Shown here piece by piece: positions 19,126 through 28,496 of a stretch of DNA of 64,000 bases. The position numbers and the translations under genes were made by a program. The notes beneath the pieces are model-generated. The model worked only from the letters and a program-made list of their open reading frames with translations. It had not been told where the DNA came from and did no database searches. The stretch spans positions 1 to 64,000 of the forward strand of contig CACGAU010000004.1 of the NCBI GenBank assembly GCA_902571135.1, given 5' to 3'. The stretch is from an uncultured Pelagibacteraceae bacterium. GTDB lineage: Bacteria > Pseudomonadota > Alphaproteobacteria > Pelagibacterales > Pelagibacteraceae. The stretch's first letter is position 1. Every line of letters begins with the position of its first letter.

Positions 19126-20382
19126 CTACATATTAGCTAAAACTGAGTCAGCTAAAGCGTTAGCAGCATCTACAGATGACATGTCAGAGTTAAAGTGCTC
19201 TGTGATGATATCTTGTAGGGCAGCTTTCATAGTATTACCTTGAGCCATACCATGAGCAAAACTTGGAACTAATCCACCTTTTGCACCAGCAGTTTTAATA
19301 TCTGCGTTAGATGTTTTTGCACATTTGTCAAATTCATCCATTGATACGTCTAAACGAGCTGGGATAGAACCTTTGTATAGGTTGAAAACTTTTTGGAAGT
19401 TTTTACCCATCATAAGCTTAGCTAGTAACTTTTGACCAGCTTGTTTATCTGGATCGCTAGATTTGTAAAAGATAAAACTATCTACGTTATATAAGTATCC
19501 ATTGTTTGAAGGAGTAGCAGCACAGTAGTAATCTACACCTGGAACTTTTCCAGCAGCTGTAAATTCACCTTTTGCCCAGTCACCCATAATTTGGAAACCA
19601 GCTTTTCCTTCAATAACCATACCAGTAGCAACGTTCCAGTCTCTTCCTGGGCTACCTTCATCTGTAAAGCCTTTAAGCTTTCTCATTTGGTCAAATACTT
19701 TAACTGTTGTTTCGCTTCTTAAACAACTTTCTTTAAGATCTACGTAACAGTTTTTGTAGTAGTTATTTCCACCAAGACCCATAGCAACTGCTTCAAATAC
19801 TGTAGCATCTTGCCAAGCTTGACCACCATGTGCAAATGGAATAATACCAGCAGCTTGTAATTTTTCAGCAGCAGCATTTAACTCATCCCAAGTAGTTGGA
19901 ACTGAAATACCGTTTGCATCAAATACAGCTTTGTTTGCCCACATCCAGTCAATTCTGTGAATGTTTACTGGAGCAGCACAATAAGGTCCGCTGTTATTTT
20001 CACACTTGTGAATAGCTGCAATCATTGGATCTAATAAATTGTCCCAACCTTCTGATTTAGCAACTTCATCTATATTGTATGGAGCTACAACACCTTCTTG
20101 GTCATACTCTTGAATTGTAGGTCCTTTAATTTGTGATGCAGATGGAGGATCTCCAGCAACGATTCTTGCTTTTAGTGCAACGTTAGCAGCGTCTCCACCA
20201 CCACCTGTTACAGGCATGTCCATCCATTCACCGCCGTTTGCAGCGAAATCATCTTTTAAAACTTTAAGTGCAGCAGCTTCACCACCAGACGTCCACCAGT
20301 GCAATACCTCAATCTTAGGTCCTGCAATTGATGAAGTAGATGTGAACGCTAATGTAATTAAAGCGATCATTAGTTTTTTCAT
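19126..20382 (-). CDS. Extracellular sugar-binding protein (SBP family 1)
   Basis: Signal peptide; KIEVLHWWTSGGEAAAL, DWAKGEF pattern of carbohydrate SBPs. Confidence 0.92.
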   Translation of the reverse strand: MKKLMIALITLAFTSTSSIAGPKIEVLHWWTSGGEAAALKVLKDDFAANGGEWMDMPVTGGGGDAANVALKARIVAGDPPSASQIKGPTIQEYDQEGVVAPYNIDEVAKSEGWDNLLDPMIAAIHKCENNSGPYCAAPVNIHRIDWMWANKAVFDANGISVPTTWDELNAAAEKLQAAGIIPFAHGGQAWQDATVFEAVAMGLGGNNYYKNCYVDLKESCLRSETTVKVFDQMRKLKGFTDEGSPGRDWNVATGMVIEGKAGFQIMGDWAKGEFTAAGKVPGVDYYCAATPSNNGYLYNVDSFIFYKSSDPDKQAGQKLLAKLMMGKNFQKVFNLYKGSIPARLDVSMDEFDKCAKTSNADIKTAGAKGGLVPSFAHGMAQGNTMKAALQDIITEHFNSDMSSVDAANALADSVLANM

Positions 20383-20476
20383 ATCTTCTCTTCCTCTTTT
20401 TATTTAGTTAACTAGTTTTTAAAAAAACAAACTATAAGTAGAAAGGATAACAATTGATAATTAAAAAAATTTGATA

Positions 20477-20489
20477 CAACTTAAAGTTG
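20477..20489. promoter_or_regulatory. Palindrome CAACTT-A-AAGTTG upstream of the sugar SBP gene (candidate operator)
   Basis: Exact 13-bp palindrome in a 190-bp intergenic region. Confidence 0.35.
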
Positions 20490-20573
20490 AATTGCTTTTT
20501 TTTCATTTATTTTTAAAGTTTTTTTCAATTATAAAAAAAATCTTTTTTTTAAATTCAATTAAAAGTTGAAGTT

Positions 20574-21476
20574 CTAATATGTCGCGCTTCTTCCAAGTCT
20601 TGCGGCACCTCTGACACCACTAGCGTCTCCATATCTAGGTTTTAAAAAAACACCTTCGTATTCTCTGCCGATAACAAATTTTCTAACTAATGAGTCTATC
20701 TCATGTAAAAAATCAATTTCGTTTGAAACTCCTCCACCAAAAACAAAAGCATCAGGGTCTAAAATATTTATTATGCTCGATAATGACATTGCTAAATTTA
20801 CCTTAAAGTCATCTATAAATCTTTCTGCATCTAAATCATGTTTTCGGTTTAATTCAAAAATTTCATTTGTTTTTAAGTTTTTTCCATAAAGTTTATTAAA
20901 TCTTTTAGCCAAACCTAAACCAGATAAAAAACTCTCAATCTCTGCTTCTCTAGCATTGCTTGAATCAAAATTTTCTTTTTTAGCAGCAAAATAAGGAATT
21001 TGATTGTGACCCCACTCTCCAGCCACACCATTGGGTCCACTTACTATTTTTTTATCAATTACTAAACCACCACCAACTCCAGATCCTAAAATAATACCAT
21101 AAACAATTTTGTAATGTTTGCCTGATCCATCTATAGCTTCTGATAAAGCAAAACAATTTGCATCGTTTTCGCAAAATACTTCTTTACCAAGTGCTTTACG
21201 TAAATCATTTTGAAAAGGTTTTTTTTCTAACCAAGTAATATTTGGAGCATTTTTTACTAATCCTGTTTGAGGAGAATGAACTCCTGGATGACAAACACCA
21301 ATTGGTAGTTCTCTTTTAAATTCTTGTTCTAATTTTTTATGAATGTCTCTTATCGCAGTTATAATTTGAGTATACTCTTTTGGACAAGATATTCTTGATC
21401 TGTGTTTTTCATTTCCATTATCTTCAAGCACAACACTCTCTATTTTGGTCGCACCTACATCAATACCTACTTGCAT
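20574..21476 (-). CDS. ROK family sugar kinase
   Basis: VGIDVGATKIESVVL, CENDANCFALSEA, GVIL-type GSGVGGGLVID, NGVAGEWGHNQI. Confidence 0.9.
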   Translation of the reverse strand: MQVGIDVGATKIESVVLEDNGNEKHRSRISCPKEYTQIITAIRDIHKKLEQEFKRELPIGVCHPGVHSPQTGLVKNAPNITWLEKKPFQNDLRKALGKEVFCENDANCFALSEAIDGSGKHYKIVYGIILGSGVGGGLVIDKKIVSGPNGVAGEWGHNQIPYFAAKKENFDSSNAREAEIESFLSGLGLAKRFNKLYGKNLKTNEIFELNRKHDLDAERFIDDFKVNLAMSLSSIINILDPDAFVFGGGVSNEIDFLHEIDSLVRKFVIGREYEGVFLKPRYGDASGVRGAARLGRSATY

Positions 21477-21478
21477 AA

Positions 21479-22228
21479 CTAATACGTAGCTCTTCCACCA
21501 CTTAAATCAAAAACTGCTGCAGTTGAAAAAGAATTTTCTTCGCTAGCTAACCAAGTAACTAATGATGCTAATTCTTCAACCTTTGCAAATTTATTTCTAG
21601 GAATTTTTGATAACATATAGTTAATATGTTCCTCTGTCATTTGATCAAAAATTCTTGTTTTGGCTGCTGCTGGTGTAACACAATTTACAGCTATATTATT
21701 TTGTGCCAATTCTTTACCTAAAGATTTTGTTAAACCTATAACGCCTGCCTTAGAAGTGCTATATGCACTTGCATTTGGATTTCCTTCTTTTCCAGCAATA
21801 GATGCAATGTTTACTATTCTACCATAGTCATTCTTTAACATGAATGGAACAACAGCTTTACAACAATAAAAAACAGAATTTAAATTTAAATTCATTACCT
21901 TTTTCCATTCATCTAAAGGGTATTCAGCTACAGTAGTATTCATGCCTGCAATACCTGCATTGTTTACGAAAATATCTATTTTCCCAAATTTTTTTTCTAC
22001 TTCTTCTAAATTTTTATTTACTATTTCAAAATTAGTTACATCTACGACTTGATGACTTAGGTGTTCTGATTTTACTTTATCAATTGCTTCTTTAGCTGCA
22101 TTTTCGTCAATATCCCAAATCACAACTTTTGCACCAGCTTCAATAAATCTTTCAGTTATTGCTAAACCAAACCCTTGAGCTCCACCAGTAACAACTGCTA
22201 CTCGATTATTTAAATCGTACTTAATCAT
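21479..22228 (-). CDS. SDR family oxidoreductase
   Basis: TGGAQGFGLAI, NNAGIAG, YSTSKAGVIGL. Confidence 0.9.
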   Translation of the reverse strand: MIKYDLNNRVAVVTGGAQGFGLAITERFIEAGAKVVIWDIDENAAKEAIDKVKSEHLSHQVVDVTNFEIVNKNLEEVEKKFGKIDIFVNNAGIAGMNTTVAEYPLDEWKKVMNLNLNSVFYCCKAVVPFMLKNDYGRIVNIASIAGKEGNPNASAYSTSKAGVIGLTKSLGKELAQNNIAVNCVTPAAAKTRIFDQMTEEHINYMLSKIPRNKFAKVEELASLVTWLASEENSFSTAAVFDLSGGRATY

Positions 22229-23702
22229 TATTTTTTTTTAATTTCCTCGATCTTATTAAAGGAAAAGCTAAAGCAATTAAAGACAAAATAAAGAATGTTA
22301 AAGCAATTGGTCTTGTGAAAAACATCAGCCAATTACCGTCAAATATAACCAGAGATTGTCTTAGAGTTCCTTCAACTAACTCACCCAAAATTAATCCAAT
22401 AATTACTGGTACTACGGAAAAACCATATCTTCTCATAAAGAAACCAAGCACACCAAAAAATAACATTATCCAAACATCTATTATTGATTGATTAAGTGAA
22501 TATGTTCCACAAACCGAAACTGCAAAAATCATTGGCCATAAAATTTTATTAGGAACCAAAGTTATTCTTGCAAAAATTTTTGCACCAAAAAAACCAAATA
22601 TGAAGAAAAGGATATTCGCGATCAACATAGAGCCAAAAATTCCATATAAGAAATCTGGTTGCTCTCTAAATAAATCTGGTCCAGGTCTAACACCATGGAT
22701 AATTAATCCAGTTAGAATAACTGCTGTTGTTGCACTACCAGGAATACCAAGAGCTAAAGTTGGAACCATAGCGCCTCCTGTAGCAGCATTATTTGCTGCT
22801 TCTGCTCCAGCAATACCTTCAATTGAACCTTTTCCAAATTCTTCTGGTTTTTTTGAAAATCTTTTAGCTTCAGAATAGCCAATTAAAGAGGCAACTGTTC
22901 CTCCTTCAGCTGGCAATACTCCTATAAAAGAACCAATTCCACTTGATCGTAATATTGTTTTCCAAGTTTTCTTATAATCATCTTTGCTTGGAAGCTTAAT
23001 TGCTTTTAAAGCTATTCTGTTAAATACTTGATTGATTAAAGTTGATTGAGTTAACATTTCACTCATTGCGAAAAGTCCAACTACTACTGGTATAAAACCT
23101 ATTCCTTCAGTTAATTCATTGATCCCAAAAGTAAAACGATCAATTGAAGTCATAAAATCTTTACCAACTGTAGAAATCAATATTCCAAATGCACCTGCAA
23201 TTAAATTTTTAATTGGACTACCTTCACCAATTGATGCAAGCATTGTTAAACCAAATATTGCTAATGCAAAATATTCTGGCTGACCAAACTCATAAGCAAG
23301 TTGTGCTAATATAGGAGCAAAAAAAACTAATATAATAACACTGAAAATACCTCCCACAGTACTTGATACTGTTGCCATGCCCAAAGCTCTTCCTGCTTCA
23401 CCTTTTTGTGCTAATGGATAGCCATCTAAACAAGTTGCTGCTGCTGCCGGAGTTCCAGGAGTGTTTATAAGTACAGCTGTTATTGCACCACCATATGTTC
23501 CAGCACAATAAATAGATGTTAATAATACAATTGCAGATAATGGATCTAAAGTCATTGTAAAAGGTAAGATTAATGCTCCACCTGTTGTTGGTCCTAACCC
23601 AGGCAATACACCTAATATCAAACCAAATAAAGTTCCAAAAAATAAAACTAATAACAGTTTAGAACTGAAAAGTGGTGCCAGCATTAATAATAAATTATCC
23701 AT
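22221..23702 (-). CDS. tctA: Tripartite tricarboxylate transporter large membrane subunit TctA
   Basis: FGTLFGLILGVLPGLGPTTGGALILPFT, TPGTPAAAATCLDGYPLA, AEAANNAATGGAMVPTLALGIPGS. Confidence 0.95.
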   Translation of the reverse strand: MDNLLLMLAPLFSSKLLLVLFFGTLFGLILGVLPGLGPTTGGALILPFTMTLDPLSAIVLLTSIYCAGTYGGAITAVLINTPGTPAAAATCLDGYPLAQKGEAGRALGMATVSSTVGGIFSVIILVFFAPILAQLAYEFGQPEYFALAIFGLTMLASIGEGSPIKNLIAGAFGILISTVGKDFMTSIDRFTFGINELTEGIGFIPVVVGLFAMSEMLTQSTLINQVFNRIALKAIKLPSKDDYKKTWKTILRSSGIGSFIGVLPAEGGTVASLIGYSEAKRFSKKPEEFGKGSIEGIAGAEAANNAATGGAMVPTLALGIPGSATTAVILTGLIIHGVRPGPDLFREQPDFLYGIFGSMLIANILFFIFGFFGAKIFARITLVPNKILWPMIFAVSVCGTYSLNQSIIDVWIMLFFGVLGFFMRRYGFSVVPVIIGLILGELVEGTLRQSLVIFDGNWLMFFTRPIALTFFILSLIALAFPLIRSRKLKKNND

Positions 23703-24215
23703 TTAACTATAGTAAATGTTAGTAATTATTCCTGGGGGAAATCTTAAACCTAAAATAGTTTCAAAAAATATAAAAACAATAATTGGGAAAATAATCCCAA
23801 CTAGTAATAAATAAAATATTCTTTTTTCTCCCCAACAATAAGAAACAAATATAGATAAAGCTGAGATTGCTAAAAAGAAATCAAGTGTTTTAGAAACTAC
23901 TACAAAAACAACAAAACTTGATAAAGTTAGAAAGAATGATCTTGGTAATTTTTTTTCAACTTTCCAGGGATTTTTAGTTGCCAAATAATAGATTAACAAT
24001 GTCATTACTATTATTAAAACTAAGAGCGCTTTTGGGAATGTTGCTGGCTGTATTCCTCTATTTAAAATTGGAGGAACAATATCAAAAGTAAAAGTCGTGA
24101 TTAATAATGCTAAAGATATTAAAATAATTACAAGTGAAACTCTAAACTCATCTCTAACAAAAAAGGGCAAACTTTTGTTTGCCCTTTTTTGTTTTTGTAC
24201 ATTTTTCATATTCAA
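23703..24215 (-). CDS. tctB: Tripartite tricarboxylate transporter small membrane subunit TctB
   Basis: Four-TM 170 aa protein between tctA and tctC; start codon uncertain (see finding). Confidence 0.8.
   Translation of the reverse strand: MNMKNVQKQKRANKSLPFFVRDEFRVSLVIILISLALLITTFTFDIVPPILNRGIQPATFPKALLVLIIVMTLLIYYLATKNPWKVEKKLPRSFFLTLSSFVVFVVVSKTLDFFLAISALSIFVSYCWGEKRIFYLLLVGIIFPIIVFIFFETILGLRFPPGIITNIYYS
24158..24191 (-). terminator. Terminator-like hairpin overlapping the 5' end of tctB
   Basis: Perfect 15-bp stem CAAAAAAGGGCAAAC/GTTTGCCCTTTTTTG with TTTT loop and T-run on the minus strand. Confidence 0.8.
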
Positions 24216-24232
24216 ATGTACTTTTAATTAGA

Positions 24233-25207
24233 TTAGTTAATGTAACCTAAAGCTTTAAGCTGCGCAGTCATCTCAGCAAGCATTTCTTCCATTTGCTTAC
24301 CCCATTCATCTGCACCTACAACACTTGTCTCATCAAGACCAATTTCTGTTAAGAAATTTTTGTAGTAATTGTGGCTCATAGCTTTCATCATTCCAGCTTC
24401 TAGTTGTTTTACTCTGTCTGCTGGAGCACCTTTTTTAGTTACGAAACCTCTAACAGTAGATAAAGAAACAGGTATACCTAATTCTTTTGCTGTTGGAGAG
24501 TCCCCAATTTTAGCCATTCTATTATTTGCTAATACAACTGAAACACAAAGTTTACCTTCATTAATTTCAGTTAATGCTTCACCTAAGTTTAAAACACCTA
24601 CATCAATATCTCCTTTGATAAGGTTAGTTTTAATTGGTGCAACACCTTTGTAAGCAACGATAGTTGGATCTTTTAATCCACCTTTTTTTGTAAATGCGAT
24701 TGCACTAACATCATCAATACCACCAGTATGAGTAGTTCCATATTTTAATGATTTTGATTTTTGTGTGCTGATGAATTTTTTTGCATCTTTGATATCATTT
24801 TTACAATTAACAACAAATAATTGAGGATCATCAGTTCCTCTAGCAAGTGGTTGCATATCACTTAACTTAACTTTAGTTTTACCTAAAGCCATAGATACAG
24901 CATGACCTGTTGTCCAAGTTAAAGTGTGATTTCCATCAGCTGGTAAAGACATCATGTAGTCCATAGATGCTGCACCACCACCACCTTTTTTGTTTACTAA
25001 TTGCATATCCTGCTTAAGAACTCTTCTTGCTCTTAACAACATCATTCTAGTAGTAACGTCAGTTCCACCACCAAAACCAGCGTGTGTAATTGCTTGTATC
25101 GGATGACCATCAGCTTTAGCTGAAGTGATCATTAATGGAAGAGCTACAACAAAAAATTCAGTTACTAGAAAAGCAGCTGCTAAAAATAGTTTAAAGCTTT
25201 TTTTCAT
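24233..25207 (-). CDS. tctC: Tripartite tricarboxylate transporter solute-binding protein TctC
   Basis: Signal peptide, THAGFGGGTDVTTRMM, NKKGGGGAASMDY. Confidence 0.92.
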   Translation of the reverse strand: MKKSFKLFLAAAFLVTEFFVVALPLMITSAKADGHPIQAITHAGFGGGTDVTTRMMLLRARRVLKQDMQLVNKKGGGGAASMDYMMSLPADGNHTLTWTTGHAVSMALGKTKVKLSDMQPLARGTDDPQLFVVNCKNDIKDAKKFISTQKSKSLKYGTTHTGGIDDVSAIAFTKKGGLKDPTIVAYKGVAPIKTNLIKGDIDVGVLNLGEALTEINEGKLCVSVVLANNRMAKIGDSPTAKELGIPVSLSTVRGFVTKKGAPADRVKQLEAGMMKAMSHNYYKNFLTEIGLDETSVVGADEWGKQMEEMLAEMTAQLKALGYIN

Positions 25208-25276
25208 TATTTCCCTCTTAAGTTAATTTATATTTAATAATTTAAACATAATCTGCTACAAGACGTAAAGAAAAAA

Positions 25277-26272
25277 ATGACTGAAAATAAATCTAACATT
25301 GCTCTTCTACTTGGTGATCCAGCTGGGATTGGACCAGAATTAATTTCAAAGCTTTTAAATGATGAGATGACAAAAAAAGCAAACATTGTCATAATTGGTG
25401 AAAAGCAAGTATTTGAAAGTGGAAATAGTATTACAGGAATTTCACATAATATAGATGTTGTAGAAAATTTTGATGATATAAATTTTGAAAAAGCAAATAG
25501 ATTTTTATTAGATATTTCTAAAGGAAAAAATCATAAATATAAATTAGCGGAACCATCAAAAGAATCTGGAGAAAGCGTACTACAAGCTTTGGATTTAGCT
25601 TTAACTCTTGCTAAGGAAAAAAAAATAGATGCAATTAATTTTGCGCCAATGAATAAGACAAGTTTAAAACTTGGAGGCAACAAACATTCAGATGAATTAC
25701 AGTTAATGGCTGAAAAACTTGAAGTAAATAGTTTTTGTTGTGAGTTTAATGTAATAGATAATTTTTGGACGGCAAGAGTGACATCTCATATTCCAATTAA
25801 AGAAGTTGCTCAACACATTACTAAAGAAAATATAATGAAGCCTATAAAATTAATAAATGAGGTTATGGAGTTAAATGGTGTAAAGAATCCTAGAATTGCC
25901 ATTCAAGCTCTTAATCCTCACGCAGAGTTTGGTACAGAAGAAAAAGACGAAATCATTCCTGCAATTGAGGAAGCAAAAAAACTTGGCTACAATGTTGATG
26001 GGCCATTGCCATGCGATACCTCTTTTGTCGTAGCCTACAAAAATAAAAACCATGATTGTATGGTTGGTATGTATCATGACGCGTTACAATCTGGCCTTAA
26101 AGCATTTGGTTTTGATAGAGGAGTAACAGTTCAGGGTGGATTAACCGTACCAGTAACGACTACTGCTCATGGGTCTGCATTTGCTATTGCAGGAAAAAAT
26201 GAGGCTAACTTAGATCCAATTTTAAACTCTTTTAAAATTGCTTTATCAATGTCGCAAAATAAGAAAAACTAA
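25277..26272 (+). CDS. PdxA-family 4-hydroxythreonine-4-phosphate dehydrogenase-like protein (PdxA2 type likely)
   Basis: LLLGDPAGIGPELISK, NPHAEFGTEE, MVGMYHDALQSGLKAFGFDRGVTVQGGLTVPVTTTAHGSAFAIAGK. Confidence 0.88.
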   Translation: MTENKSNIALLLGDPAGIGPELISKLLNDEMTKKANIVIIGEKQVFESGNSITGISHNIDVVENFDDINFEKANRFLLDISKGKNHKYKLAEPSKESGESVLQALDLALTLAKEKKIDAINFAPMNKTSLKLGGNKHSDELQLMAEKLEVNSFCCEFNVIDNFWTARVTSHIPIKEVAQHITKENIMKPIKLINEVMELNGVKNPRIAIQALNPHAEFGTEEKDEIIPAIEEAKKLGYNVDGPLPCDTSFVVAYKNKNHDCMVGMYHDALQSGLKAFGFDRGVTVQGGLTVPVTTTAHGSAFAIAGKNEANLDPILNSFKIALSMSQNKKN

Positions 26273-27030
26273 ATTAATCCTGCGTCCACTGTAAAGTTTT
26301 GTTTTGTACATCCTGATGAAACATCAGATGCTAAGAATAATACTATTTTTGAAACATCTTCAGGTAATAATTGTTTTTTTAAAGCCTGATTTTTTAATAT
26401 TTCCTTTTTAAATTTTGGATTAAGCCATAACTTTGATTGTCTTTTGGTAGCAACAGAGCCGGGAGCAATTGAGTTAATTCTTATATTATGTTTTCCTAAA
26501 TCTCTTGCTAAAGATCTTGTTAAACCGTGAATACCAGCCTTTGCAGTGCTATAAGCTGGAAACATCACTGCACCTCTAACCCAACTAACTGAACCTAAAT
26601 TAATTATTGATCCTCCTTTATTTTTTATCATGCTTTTTTTAACTGATTGTATTGCAAACAAATAATGCTTTAAATTAATAGCCATTCTATCATCCCAATA
26701 TTTTTCTGTTATTTTCTCTAAACTATGTCTTTGGTCGTTAGAGGCATTATTAACTAAAATGTCAATAGGACCCTGATTTTTAATAATGTTTAAAATTGAT
26801 GATTTATATTTTTTAATATTTTTAATGTTACATTCTACAAATGAAGGGGTTTTAAATTTTTTCTTTTTAATTTTATTTATAGTTTTTTTTGCTTCATTTT
26901 TATTAATATCAAAAAAATATACTTCAACTCCTTGCTCACAAAGATGTTCAACAATTGATGATCCTATACCCGAAGCTCCACCTGAAACTAAAGCTCTTTT
27001 ATTTTTAAGATCAAAATATTCAGTTTTCAT
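26269..27030 (-). CDS. SDR family oxidoreductase, paralogue of 15424..16215
   Basis: SGGASGIGSSIVEHLCEQGVEVYF, NNASNDQRH, YSTAKAGIHGL. Confidence 0.88.
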   Translation of the reverse strand: MKTEYFDLKNKRALVSGGASGIGSSIVEHLCEQGVEVYFFDINKNEAKKTINKIKKKKFKTPSFVECNIKNIKKYKSSILNIIKNQGPIDILVNNASNDQRHSLEKITEKYWDDRMAINLKHYLFAIQSVKKSMIKNKGGSIINLGSVSWVRGAVMFPAYSTAKAGIHGLTRSLARDLGKHNIRINSIAPGSVATKRQSKLWLNPKFKKEILKNQALKKQLLPEDVSKIVLFLASDVSSGCTKQNFTVDAGLI

Positions 27031-27044
27031 TTTTGGAAATAATA

Positions 27045-27959
27045 TTAGTAATTATTTAAATCTTCCATTGATGGCATTGAGGCTGCTGCGCCTTGTTTTG
27101 TAGTTGAAATTGCTCCTACCTTATTAGCAAAAGTGAGTACTTCTTTAATATCTAAATTTTTTGATAACCCAACAGCTAAAGCACCGTTGAAAGCATCTCC
27201 AGCACCAGTAGTATCAACGACTGGTTCTTTAAGTTTAAATGCATTCATGAAAAAATTTTCTTTATCATTTGCAAAATAACATCCTTTTTCACCTAAAGTT
27301 ATAACTATGTTTTTAATACCTTTTTTTAAAAATTCCTCTGAGGCAATTTTTATATCTTTTTCAGTCTCAATTTTTTTATTTAAATAAAATTCAGCCTCAG
27401 TTTCATTAGGTGTAAAAAAATCAATTAATTTAAAATCATCATCATTAATTTGGCATGCAGGTGCTGGATTTAATATTGTGGTCAATTTATTTTCTTTAGC
27501 TTTCTTCAATGCATATTTCGTTACATCATATGGTGTTTCCAGTTGTGTTAAAAATATATCTGTATTTGAAATAAAATTTAAATTTTTTTCAATATCGTCA
27601 TTGGTTAGTGTTCCAGCAGCACCTGGTATAATATTTATTGCGTTGTCTCCTGTTTTTTCATTGACCATTATTCCTGCAACTCCAGTTGAGTGATTTTTAT
27701 CTTGAATAATAGAAGCAATATCCATGCCTAATGATTTGTATAAATTTAAAGCCATCTCACCATTTTTGTCATTACCTATTTTTGTTATAAAATTTACTTT
27801 CCCATCTAATTTAGCTGCAGCTATTGCTTGATTTGATCCTTTTCCACCTGGTCCAACAATGTGTTGTGAACCTAGAATTGTTTGACCTTTTTCAGGGATC
27901 GCATTAGCTATAAAGCAAAGGTCTGCTACAAATACACCAAACACTGATATAGTTTTCAT
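27045..27959 (-). CDS. rbsK: Ribokinase / PfkB-family carbohydrate kinase
   Basis: GGKGSNQAIAAAKL, DTTGAGDAFNGALAVGL. Confidence 0.88.
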   Translation of the reverse strand: MKTISVFGVFVADLCFIANAIPEKGQTILGSQHIVGPGGKGSNQAIAAAKLDGKVNFITKIGNDKNGEMALNLYKSLGMDIASIIQDKNHSTGVAGIMVNEKTGDNAINIIPGAAGTLTNDDIEKNLNFISNTDIFLTQLETPYDVTKYALKKAKENKLTTILNPAPACQINDDDFKLIDFFTPNETEAEFYLNKKIETEKDIKIASEEFLKKGIKNIVITLGEKGCYFANDKENFFMNAFKLKEPVVDTTGAGDAFNGALAVGLSKNLDIKEVLTFANKVGAISTTKQGAAASMPSMEDLNNY

Positions 27960-27962
27960 TTT

Positions 27963-28424
27963 TTAAGTCCAAACGTTTCCGTCAGGTAAAATGACTCCTT
28001 TGGTAAGTATAAAACAACCAAACGGTCTCGCATCTGTTGTGGTAACTATACAATAAGCTTTCTTAGCCTCTTCATAAAATTCTTGTCTTGAAATTGATCC
28101 TACATTCCAATTTTCACCAGAGACTTTTTTTACAATATCAATAAATTCTTTATGAGTTTCTGTTAACTCTTCAGGTTTGTCATCTACTTCCATCCTTAAA
28201 GCTGGAGACCCTCCCTTAGAATTAATAAAACTATCAAGTGGAAAAACTGAAAGTATGGCAGAGGCTGCTTCTTTAATCCCTACTCCATCTAATCTAATTA
28301 CTTTTTCATTTGTTGTATTTGCAGGAAAATTCGCATCAGCTAATATTAATTTTTCTCCATGACCCATAGATCTTAAATGAAAAAGCAAATCAGGGCTTAA
28401 AACTGGATCAATTTTAATAAGCAT
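27963..28424 (-). CDS. RbsD/FucU family mutarotase
   Basis: LLFHLRSMGHGEKLILADANFPA, EFYEEAKKAYCIVTTTDARPFGCFILTKGVI. Confidence 0.88.
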   Translation of the reverse strand: MLIKIDPVLSPDLLFHLRSMGHGEKLILADANFPANTTNEKVIRLDGVGIKEAASAILSVFPLDSFINSKGGSPALRMEVDDKPEELTETHKEFIDIVKKVSGENWNVGSISRQEFYEEAKKAYCIVTTTDARPFGCFILTKGVILPDGNVWT

Positions 28425-28443
28425 AAATTATTATATTACATAA

Positions 28444-28478
28444 AAAAAAAGGGTGGAATTAAATTCCACCCTTTTTTT
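28444..28478 (-). terminator. Terminator-like hairpin between rbsB-like and fucU-like genes
   Basis: AAAAAAAGGGTGGAA..TTCCACCCTTTTTTT; U-tract either strand. Confidence 0.85.
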
Positions 28479-28496
28479 AAAGTATATATCTATTGA

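Noticed and set aside
24369-24653. Plus-strand ORFs antisense to tctC, tctA, rbsC and other genes
   Set aside because: All fall inside confident minus-strand genes and have no recognisable domains.
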